In this document: one piece after another, positions 1 to 5,716 of the stretch
Position numbering within the stretch: position 1 is the stretch's first letter
Layout: each line of letters begins with the position of its first letter
Source of the DNA: an uncultured Clostridia bacterium
Lineage (GTDB): Bacteria > Bacillota > Clostridia > TANB77 > CAG-508
NCBI GenBank assembly: GCA_944393455.1
Contig: CALYAH010000017.1
Coordinates: 1-10,245, forward strand
Direction: 5' to 3'
Length of the DNA: 10,245 bases
Made by a program: the position numbers and the translations under genes
Notes under the pieces: generated by a model
Databases searched by the model: none
Seen by the model: the letters and a program-made list of their open reading frames with translations, nothing else
Told to the model about the DNA's origin: nothing

Positions 1-1095
1 AAATCATTAAAAGAATTTAAAAAGGCAAATGATGAACTATATAAATCTGCTTGGAAATCACAATTTTTATCTGGATTAATGCATCCGTTTATGAATTTTA
101 TGTCTAATGTTGGATATGTTGGTGTTGCTGTAGTAGGAGGTTACTTGGCAATTCAAGGAACAATAACAGTGGGTAATATACAAAGTTTTATCCAATATAA
201 TAGACAATTTACTAGCCAAATTGGTCAAATTGCACAAATTTCAGGAATGATACAAGCAATGGTAGCAGCAGCAGAAAGAGTATTTGAATTTTTAGAAGAG
301 CCAGAAGAAAAAGAAACAGCAAAAGGAAAGATTGATACTTCAAAATTAAAAGGAAACGTAGAATTTGGCCATGTTCACTTTGGATATGATGAAGATAAAA
401 CAATTATAAATGACTTTAGTGCTAAAGTTAAAGAAGGACAAAAAATAGCAATAGTTGGACCAACAGGAGCTGGAAAAACAACTATGGTAAAATTATTAAT
501 GAGATTTTATGATGTCAACTCAGGAGAAATTAAAGTTGATGGTCATAATGTAAAAGATTTTGAACGTGGTGAACTTCGTAAAATGTTTGGTATGGTATTG
601 CAAGATACATGGTTATTTGGAGGTACTGTAAAAGACAATATCAAATATGGAAAAGAAGATGCAACAGATGATGAAGTTATTCAAGCAGCAAAAGCAGCAC
701 ATGTACATCACTTTATTAAAACCTTACCAAATGGATATAACTCAGTTTTAAATGAAGAATCAAGCAACGTATCAGCAGGACAAAAACAATTACTAACAAT
801 TGCAAGAGTTATTTTAGCAGACCCTAAAATTCTAATTTTAGATGAAGCAACAAGTTCTATTGATACAAGAACTGAAATACAAATTCAAGACGCAATGGAT
901 AATCTAATGGAAGGAAGAACAAGTTTTATTATTGCCCATAGATTATCAACTATTAAAAATGCTGATTTAATCTTAGTTATGAATCATGGAGATATTGTAG
1001 AACAAGGAACTCATGATGAATTATTAGCTAAAAATGGATTTTACGCAGATTTATACAATTCTCAATTTGAAGATTGTAATGATGAAATAGAATAG
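1..1095 (+). CDS. ABC exporter half-transporter (permease-ATPase fusion), 5' end missing
   Basis: The reading frame is open from base 1, so the ATG at 79 is internal and the gene begins upstream of the window; 364 residues are visible. The first ~90 are the end of the membrane domain (last helices, then a coupling region ending near AAERVFEFLEEPEE). The rest is a complete nucleotide-binding domain: Walker A GPTGAGKTT (visible residues 153-161), Q-loop Gln201, signature VSAGQ (257-261), Walker B ILILDEA with catalytic Glu282, and H-switch His313 in IIAHRLST. The SAGQKQLL signature and intact Walker B Glu resemble the catalytically competent subunit of heterodimeric exporters (TM287/288 or YfiC/YheH type), which export drugs, lipids or peptides. 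If so, the partner gene should lie just upstream, outside the window. Substrate cannot be inferred. A terminator follows the stop. Confidence 0.93.
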   Translation, partial: KSLKEFKKANDELYKSAWKSQFLSGLMHPFMNFMSNVGYVGVAVVGGYLAIQGTITVGNIQSFIQYNRQFTSQIGQIAQISGMIQAMVAAAERVFEFLEEPEEKETAKGKIDTSKLKGNVEFGHVHFGYDEDKTIINDFSAKVKEGQKIAIVGPTGAGKTTMVKLLMRFYDVNSGEIKVDGHNVKDFERGELRKMFGMVLQDTWLFGGTVKDNIKYGKEDATDDEVIQAAKAAHVHHFIKTLPNGYNSVLNEESSNVSAGQKQLLTIARVILADPKILILDEATSSIDTRTEIQIQDAMDNLMEGRTSFIIAHRLSTIKNADLILVMNHGDIVEQGTHDELLAKNGFYADLYNSQFEDCNDEIE

Positions 1096-1102
1096 TTTAA
1101 GT

Positions 1103-1140
1103 AATAAAGTGTATGATATTTAATCATATGCTTTATTTTT
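1103..1140 (+). terminator. Rho-independent terminator of the ABC exporter gene
   Basis: A 15-bp stem (1103-1117 with 1123-1137, two G-U pairs) with a 5-nt loop runs into a short T tract (1136-1140). It starts 8 nt after the stop codon and separates the exporter from the lipoprotein gene. The T tract overlaps the weak -35 region of the next promoter. Confidence 0.85.
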
Positions 1141-1160
1141 ATGTAAAATTATGGTATAAT
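1132..1160 (+). promoter_or_regulatory. Sigma-A type extended -10 promoter of the lipoprotein gene
   Basis: The -10 is a perfect TATAAT at 1155-1160 preceded by TGG, giving an extended -10. The -35 seventeen bases upstream (TTTATT, 1132-1137) is poor, which is tolerable with an extended -10. The leader to the ATG at 1214 would be about 47 nt and carries AAGGAGG at 1197-1203. Confidence 0.6.
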
Positions 1161-1213
1161 AAAAAATATTCAAGTTTTTTTAAAATGATCAAGACTAAGG
1201 AGGAAATAGACAG

Positions 1214-1837
1214 ATGAAAAAAACTCGGAAAATTATTTTATTAGCGGTTAGCGTATGTATTTTATTCACTCTTACAGGATGTAGTTGGTTTCAAGGGAAA
1301 ATCAGTGAGATTAAAGGAGATTTAATTGGAAATAGATTTAGAGTTGAATTTTATGACAATTATGCCAACAATCTATTGAATCTGGAAGGAGAAAAAGTAA
1401 ATCTCTCATCAAATGTAGTGAAAACAAAAGGAGTAAATAGTGATGGGACAGATACAACAATCTATGAAATGTCTAGCGTTATTACAATAACAATAGATGG
1501 ACATGAAGCAGAACAAGCAGGTAATTCGGTTATATTTATAGAAGAAGGATTAAGCGAATCCCAAATAGAGTTACCTGAAACTACAGTTCAAACAGATGGA
1601 GGAACTATCAATTTTATTGATGAGAATTTAAACAAAATCAAGAATATGATGGGAAAATCTAGGGCGGTACTTATTTCTTCTCAACTAGGAATACCAATTG
1701 CAGCCTTTGAAGGAGATGACGTTTACTTTGATATTCCAAGTGATTTACCTAAAACTACAAGAATCATGATTGATGGAAAGGCTTTATATGTGCATAGAGT
1801 GAATTATATACTACTTGACAAAGAAATAATTGCATAG
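1214..1837 (+). CDS. Predicted lipoprotein, DUF5052-like
   Basis: The 207-residue product starts with a lipoprotein signal: basic MKKTRK, a hydrophobic stretch (residues 7-20) and lipobox LTGC with lipidation Cys23. It should therefore be anchored to the outer face of the membrane. The mature part, from IGNRFRVEFYDNYANNLL through MSSVITITIDGHEAEQAG and VIFIEEGL, matches my memory of the DUF5052 family, seen mainly in Clostridium-like bacteria and of unknown function. I see no catalytic motif and no transporter partner next to it. The start is supported by AAGGAGG ten bases upstream. The gene has its own promoter and terminator, so it is probably monocistronic. The lipoprotein call is firm; the family name is recall without a search. 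Confidence 0.85.
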   Translation: MKKTRKIILLAVSVCILFTLTGCSWFQGKISEIKGDLIGNRFRVEFYDNYANNLLNLEGEKVNLSSNVVKTKGVNSDGTDTTIYEMSSVITITIDGHEAEQAGNSVIFIEEGLSESQIELPETTVQTDGGTINFIDENLNKIKNMMGKSRAVLISSQLGIPIAAFEGDDVYFDIPSDLPKTTRIMIDGKALYVHRVNYILLDKEIIA

Positions 1838-1846
1838 AGGGATCAG

Positions 1847-1878
1847 AAAGCTTTAATACACTTGTATTAAAGCTTTTT
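1847..1878 (+). terminator. Rho-independent terminator after the lipoprotein gene
   Basis: A perfect 14-bp inverted repeat (1847-1860 and 1863-1876) containing AAGCTTT is followed by T residues to 1878. The formal loop is 2 nt, so the top pairs must open in practice. It lies 9 nt after the stop. Confidence 0.85.
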
Positions 1879-1944
1879 ACTTTATTCATTTTATTATTTA
1901 TTTTTATCCCAATTTTTTATAAAATAAACTAAAATAACAGTAGC

Positions 1945-1983
1945 AACACTTTTAGAATATACATAAAATATTCTAGAGGTGTT
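1945..1983 (+). promoter_or_regulatory. 16-bp leader hairpin that buries the Shine-Dalgarno of the ferritin-like gene
   Basis: Bases 1945-1960 pair continuously with 1968-1983 (16 bp, two of them G-U) around the 7-nt loop ACATAAA. The only ribosome binding site for the gene at 1989, GAGGTG (1976-1981), lies wholly inside the 3' arm, and the ATG is 5 nt beyond the stem. If transcription starts upstream of 1945, the fold would limit ribosome access. I see no convincing promoter in the AT-rich stretch 1879-1944, so the transcript start is uncertain. The pairing is seen directly; the regulatory role is inference. Confidence 0.6.
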
Positions 1984-1988
1984 TATTT

Positions 1989-2525
1989 ATGATAAAATAT
2001 GAAAAATTAAAAGCAATACTCCAAAAAAATAAGTGTATACCATATCCAAAAATACCAAAAATGTATTCTAACCCTAGGTATTGTAAATTTATTTATGAAA
2101 GTTTTGGAGGAGGAAAGGGAGAACTAACGGCCATTACCCAATACATTTATGAACATATGGAACTTAGTGAACATAAGGATATCAGCAGAATTTTGCAAGA
2201 CATAGCAATTGAAGAAATGCATCATTTAGATATCTTAGGTCAAATTTTATTGGAACTAGGAGAAAAACCTATTTATAGAAATTCAAGGGGAGAAATGTGG
2301 TCGGCACATAATGTAAAATATAAAATGTGTGATTTAAAAGAAATAATGAAAATAAATATGAAATCCGAAGAAGAAGCAATTGAAGGATATCGATTACTTA
2401 TGCGTTATACAAATAATATGTATTTAAGAAAAGTATATGAAAGAATTATATTAGATGAAAAAACACATTTAGAAATATTTAAAGAGATATTATTTAATTT
2501 AAATGAAAAAGAGAACTGTAAATAG
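1989..2525 (+). CDS. Ferritin-like diiron/dimanganese carboxylate protein
   Basis: The 178-residue soluble protein has the ferritin-like four-helix pattern. Helix A has Glu45 in GELTAITQY, helix B has E76xxH79 in EEMHHLDILG, helix C has Glu128/129 in KSEEEAIEGY and helix D has E157xxH160 in LDEKTHLEIF. Two single Glu plus two ExxH motifs is the dinuclear metal set of rubrerythrin, bacterioferritin and Mn-catalase relatives. The EEMxHLxIL segment recalls CotJC/Mn-catalase-like members. No C-terminal rubredoxin CxxC pairs are present, so it is not a full rubrerythrin. A role in peroxide or metal handling fits the family but is not shown here. The first ~35 residues are rich in Lys and Pro and lie outside the bundle. 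The start follows GAGGTG inside the leader hairpin. The last codons form the 5' arm of the terminator. Confidence 0.85.
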   Translation: MIKYEKLKAILQKNKCIPYPKIPKMYSNPRYCKFIYESFGGGKGELTAITQYIYEHMELSEHKDISRILQDIAIEEMHHLDILGQILLELGEKPIYRNSRGEMWSAHNVKYKMCDLKEIMKINMKSEEEAIEGYRLLMRYTNNMYLRKVYERIILDEKTHLEIFKEILFNLNEKENCK

Positions 2526-2535
2526 TTCTCTTTTT
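2506..2535. terminator. Bidirectional terminator between the convergent ferritin-like and BI-1 genes
   Basis: A perfect 12-bp stem (2506-2517 with 2524-2535) has A5 at its left edge and T5 at its right edge, so it can terminate on both strands. It contains the last codons and TAG stop of the plus-strand gene and begins 6 bases past the stop of the minus-strand gene at 2542. Confidence 0.85.
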
Positions 2536-2541
2536 AGTATT

Positions 2542-3207
2542 TTAATTTTTTCTCTTTCCAAATATGGAAAGTATTCTTAGGAAAATATTAATAAAGTCTA
2601 AATATAGTTGCATAGCACAATAAATATGTATTTTTTCTTGGTCAATATTAGGTTCAGTTTGTAATGCTTTAATTTTGTTAATGTCATAAATAGTAACGCC
2701 ACAAAATAGAGCTAAGATTAACCAGTCTAAAATTAAATCAAAAGTTGAACTTTTTAATATAAACAAGTTAATTATACTAAGCAAAATACCCGCAATTAAA
2801 AATACATTAATATAGGTGCCCCATGAACTTAAGTCTTTATTTGTTTTGTATCCAATAAGTCCTAAAGCACCAAAAATTAATGCGGAAATTATAAATAAAT
2901 ATACAATAGAACTTAATTCAAATACTACAAATATTGTAGCTAGGGTTACTCCATTGAGCATAGCATAGACAAAGTATAAGATTCCAACTAAGACAGGCGA
3001 TAGTTTTCTAAACAGAAGACTAAACACAAATACGGCTACTAACTCAAGGATTAATAAAACATTGAAATAACCGCCTAGAATAATGTCAACAAATAATCCA
3101 GAAGAGTAAGTATACCACGCAATAATAGCAGAACCTAGAAGACCCAAAAACATCCAAAAAAAGGTTTTTCCAAATAATTTGTTTTGTACGCTAACTTCGT
3201 TTTCCAT
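2542..3207 (-). CDS. Bax inhibitor-1 (YetJ/YccA, UPF0005) family membrane protein
   Basis: The 221-residue product is almost wholly hydrophobic, with about seven membrane helices, the usual size and topology of bacterial BI-1 (TMBIM) proteins. The C-terminal signature LYLDFINIFLRILSIFG is diagnostic. Two buried acidic residues, Asp175 in TIYDINKIK and Asp204 in LYLDFIN, appear equivalent to the Asp pair that gates the pH-sensitive calcium leak of Bacillus subtilis YetJ (established for that homologue). The start is supported by AAAGGAG (3214-3220, minus strand) and by a good promoter. It lies downstream of the P-type ATPase on the same strand across a 94-bp gap, so it has its own promoter and may also receive read-through. 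Calcium leak is inferred from family membership. Confidence 0.9.
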   Translation of the reverse strand: MENEVSVQNKLFGKTFFWMFLGLLGSAIIAWYTYSSGLFVDIILGGYFNVLLILELVAVFVFSLLFRKLSPVLVGILYFVYAMLNGVTLATIFVVFELSSIVYLFIISALIFGALGLIGYKTNKDLSSWGTYINVFLIAGILLSIINLFILKSSTFDLILDWLILALFCGVTIYDINKIKALQTEPNIDQEKIHIYCAMQLYLDFINIFLRILSIFGKRKN

Positions 3208-3240
3208 ATAAATCTCCTTTCAAAATCTTATTATAAATTA

Positions 3241-3269
3241 ATTATACTAATAAAATTATGTAAAAGCAA
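3241..3269 (-). promoter_or_regulatory. Sigma-A promoter of the BI-1 family gene
   Basis: On the minus strand TTGCTT (3269-3264) is followed by a 17-bp spacer and a perfect TATAAT (3246-3241). The predicted start near 3234 gives a leader of about 27 nt that includes AAAGGAG. No strong terminator separates it from the ATPase gene upstream. Confidence 0.75.
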
Positions 3270-3301
3270 TTGTTTATAGAATTTATTTTATAAATTTAAA
3301 G

Positions 3302-5572
3302 TCATAAAACAATATTAAAAAAAGGAGCAAAATAGGTAATACCTAAAATAAACAAGCCAGTCATTATAATAAACAATGTCAATCTATAAGGAGAAAAAGG
3401 TAATTTACTTTCTTCACTTTTTCGTGATTTTACAAGTGTAAGCAACAATCCAAGACCACATATTCCAGTTGATACAACGCATAAACTAGAAAGTTTTTGC
3501 TCCGGAATTATACCATATTTGTTAAGAAGAGTAAGAACAAAAATGCAGATTACTACTAGAAGTCCAGTTGGTAGTGCTCTTGATATTATGTTCTTTAGGA
3601 AGTTGCCTTGAATTCTTTCTCTATTTGGTTCTAATGCAAGCATAAAAGAAGGAATACCTATTGTTACAACACTAATTAGGCTTAGTTGTATTGGAACAAA
3701 GGGATACTCATCTTGCATAAACAACACCATGAGAGCTAATAATGAAGAATAGATTGTTTTTACTAGAAATAGAGAAGCAGACCTTTGAATATTGTTAATA
3801 GTTCTTCGACCTTCTGCAACAACTTTTGGCATAGAAGCAAAGTCAGAATTTAGAAGTACTAATTGAGAAATATTTTTAGTAGCGTCACTACCATTTGCCA
3901 TAGCAATGCTACAATCAGCTTCTTTTAGCGCTAAAACGTCATTTACTCCATCTCCTGTCATAGCAACAGTTCTACCATTTTTTTGCAAAGCATTTACAAG
4001 CAGTTTTTTTTGAGTAGGAGAAACCCTACCAAATATTGAATATTCTAATACTAATTCATCAATCATATTATCATTTTCTAGGGTAGACATATCAAAGTAC
4101 TTGTCAAAGTTTTTAACACCAACTCTTTTTGCAATTTTAGATACAGTAATCGGATTGTCTCCAGAAATGATTTTAATGTCTACATTTTGCTTGTAGAAAT
4201 ATTTTAAAGTTTTAGAAGCATTTTTTCTGATTTTGTCTAATAGTAAGATAATTGCAAGTGGTTCCACATCTTGAGGTAGGTTTTTTTGTTCAAAATCATA
4301 ATTAGAATGTGCTAATACTAAAACTCTATAATCTTGAGAATATTTTTGAAATAGTTCTTTATCATAGTTAGTATTATTTTTTAAAACAAAATCAGGAGCG
4401 CCAATTATATAACTACCATTATTTTTAAAATGGATTCCTGACCATTTTGTTTCAGAAGAAAAGGATATTTTGTTATCTGGTATAAATTCCTCTACTATTT
4501 TAGAGAAATGATTTCTAATGGCTTGTATAGTAGAATTTTCATCTTCAGAAAAATTTCCAAGATTAGCTAATATATTAGAAATTTCTTTTTTGTTGCTAGC
4601 TTCAAAAGGAATGATGTCAACTACTTCCAAATTACCTTCGGTTAAAGTACCAGTTTTATCTAAACACAAAGTATCAACTCTAGCTAGAGTTTCAATACAA
4701 TACAAATCTTGAACTAAAACTTTAGACTCAGATAATCGAATTACACTAACGGCCAGAACAGTACTAGTAAGAAGAACTAGACCTTCCGGAATCATACCAA
4801 TAAGTGCAGCAACAGTTTGAACAACGGATTCTTGAAAAGTAACATGTTGTAAATAGAATTGACTACAAAATAAAGCAATTCCTACTGGAATAATAACAAA
4901 AGTTGCGAATTTAATAATTTTTTGTAGAGAACTCATGATTTCTGATTTTACCTTTTTTATATATTTAGCACCACTTGATATTTTAGAAGTGTAGTTATCT
5001 TCGCCAATATGTTCTACTTTAGCTAAACATTTTCCACTTACAATAAAACTACCTGACAATATAGTATCACCCTGCTTTTTAGTAATACTGTTAGGTTCAC
5101 CTGTTATATAGGATTCATTAACTAGAACTTCACCACTTTGAACAATACTGTCAGTTGCAACTTGGTTACCAGTATGAAATTCAATAATATCATCTAAAAC
5201 AATATTATCAATTGGAATTTCTATTTTTTTACCATTACGCACAACTCTCGATTTAGAAGAAGCTAAAACGGAAAGTTTATCTACCACTTTTTTAGAATGG
5301 ATTTCCTGAATGGTACTAATAGCTGTATTAATGATAACGATTACTAAAAATAACATATTTTTATAAGAACCAACGCTAAATATGGCAAGTGCTAAAAATA
5401 GGTTTAAAAAATTAAATAAAGTAAAAAAATTGTCAAAGAGAATACGTTTAATGCTCTTAGTTGGTACAGACGTATCATAATTTACTAAATTTTCATCAAT
5501 TCGTTTCTCAACTTGTTCATCACTTAATCCTGTTTCAATATCAGGACAGTATCTTTCTATATTTTCATCCAT
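3302..5572 (-). CDS. Cation-transporting P-type ATPase, CtpE-like (probable Ca2+ transport)
   Basis: The predicted 756-residue membrane pump couples ATP hydrolysis to cation movement. Numbered from the chosen start it shows actuator TGEP (157-160), membrane motif PEGL (262-265) in M4, phosphorylation site LDKTGTL with Asp305, ISGDNP, and hinge TGDGVND (Asp541, Asp545) followed by ALKEADCSIAMANGSDA. PEGL with no N-terminal CxxC metal-binding domain argues against heavy-metal CPx pumps. The VLLTSTVLAVSVIRL and TIGIPSFMLALEPN membrane segments resemble mycobacterial CtpE, a calcium transporter; ion and direction are inferred. I reject the longer frame from ATG 5608: AGAGGTG (5588-5582) is nine bases before ATG 5572, and the -10 box downstream of ATG 5608 would leave that ATG untranscribed. 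Next gene on this strand is the BI-1 protein. Confidence 0.9.
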   Translation of the reverse strand: MDENIERYCPDIETGLSDEQVEKRIDENLVNYDTSVPTKSIKRILFDNFFTLFNFLNLFLALAIFSVGSYKNMLFLVIVIINTAISTIQEIHSKKVVDKLSVLASSKSRVVRNGKKIEIPIDNIVLDDIIEFHTGNQVATDSIVQSGEVLVNESYITGEPNSITKKQGDTILSGSFIVSGKCLAKVEHIGEDNYTSKISSGAKYIKKVKSEIMSSLQKIIKFATFVIIPVGIALFCSQFYLQHVTFQESVVQTVAALIGMIPEGLVLLTSTVLAVSVIRLSESKVLVQDLYCIETLARVDTLCLDKTGTLTEGNLEVVDIIPFEASNKKEISNILANLGNFSEDENSTIQAIRNHFSKIVEEFIPDNKISFSSETKWSGIHFKNNGSYIIGAPDFVLKNNTNYDKELFQKYSQDYRVLVLAHSNYDFEQKNLPQDVEPLAIILLLDKIRKNASKTLKYFYKQNVDIKIISGDNPITVSKIAKRVGVKNFDKYFDMSTLENDNMIDELVLEYSIFGRVSPTQKKLLVNALQKNGRTVAMTGDGVNDVLALKEADCSIAMANGSDATKNISQLVLLNSDFASMPKVVAEGRRTINNIQRSASLFLVKTIYSSLLALMVLFMQDEYPFVPIQLSLISVVTIGIPSFMLALEPNRERIQGNFLKNIISRALPTGLLVVICIFVLTLLNKYGIIPEQKLSSLCVVSTGICGLGLLLTLVKSRKSEESKLPFSPYRLTLFIIMTGLFILGITYFAPFFNIVL

Positions 5573-5598
5573 CTTAATAAACACCTCTATTATTACAA

Positions 5599-5627
5599 AT
5601 TTTATCATAAAGCATAATTTTTATCAA
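5599..5627 (-). promoter_or_regulatory. Sigma-A promoter of the P-type ATPase gene
   Basis: Minus-strand TTGATA (5627-5622), a 17-bp spacer, and TAAAAT (5604-5599) preceded by TGA as an extended -10. Transcription should start near 5592, giving a leader of about 20 nt to ATG 5572. It mirrors the addA promoter base for base in its core elements. Confidence 0.75.
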
Positions 5628-5640
5628 ATCTTGATAAAAA
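5618..5640. repeat. 10-bp perfect inverted repeat formed by two back-to-back -35 boxes
   Basis: TTTTTATCAA (5618-5627) and TTGATAAAAA (5631-5640) are exact reverse complements separated by ATC. Each arm contains the -35 hexamer of one of two divergent promoters. The dyad is centred on 5629, and both -10 boxes are equally distant from that centre. It could also be an operator for a dimeric regulator, but it matches no operator consensus I can name with confidence. Confidence 0.75.
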
Positions 5641-5659
5641 AATAAACAAATGATAAAAT
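5631..5659 (+). promoter_or_regulatory. Sigma-A promoter of addA
   Basis: TTGATA (5631-5636), a 17-bp spacer and TAAAAT (5654-5659) preceded by TGA. Predicted start near 5666 puts the palindrome at 5670-5701 at the very 5' end of the addA mRNA. Confidence 0.75.
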
Positions 5660-5669
5660 AACAAAAAAG

Positions 5670-5701
5670 TGAGACAATTAGCCTCTGTCCCAACTGTCTC
5701 A
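5670..5701 (+). repeat. GAGACA/TGTCTC palindromic element forming the addA leader
   Basis: TGAGACA (5670-5676) pairs with TGTCTCA (5695-5701) around an 18-nt interior that contains a second CTGTCCC-like copy of the arm. It is much richer in G+C than its surroundings. It begins about 4 nt after the predicted transcript start and ends directly before the AAAGGAG of addA. GAGACA/GGGACA palindromes of this look occur as dispersed repeats in some Clostridia, sometimes near REP-type transposases (my recollection, not verified). It may be a solitary mobile repeat, or a 5' stabilising stem-loop. Confidence 0.5.
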
Positions 5702-5716
5702 AAAGGAGAAAATAGA

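Noticed and set aside
1962..1970. CATAAAATA as a sporulation sigma-E or sigma-K -10 element for the ferritin-like gene
   Set aside because: No matching -35 is found at the right distance, and the bases form the loop and start of the 3' arm of the hairpin. In DNA this AT-rich such a match is expected by chance.
1974..1988. TAGAGGTGTTTATT shared by the ferritin-like and ATPase leaders as a common regulatory element
   Set aside because: Most of it is simply a good Shine-Dalgarno plus an AT-rich spacer, and the hairpin partner arm exists only at the ferritin-like gene.
3208..3301. Terminator between the ATPase and BI-1 genes
   Set aside because: Only a weak six-pair A/T hairpin (ATTTAT/ATAAAT) is present, without a proper T tract for the minus strand, so I do not call it.
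4518..4712. Plus-strand 64-codon frame inside the ATPase gene
   Set aside because: It is antisense to the conserved DKTGT region of the ATPase, without promoter or binding site. The other short antisense frames within the ABC exporter gene and addA are shadows for the same reason.
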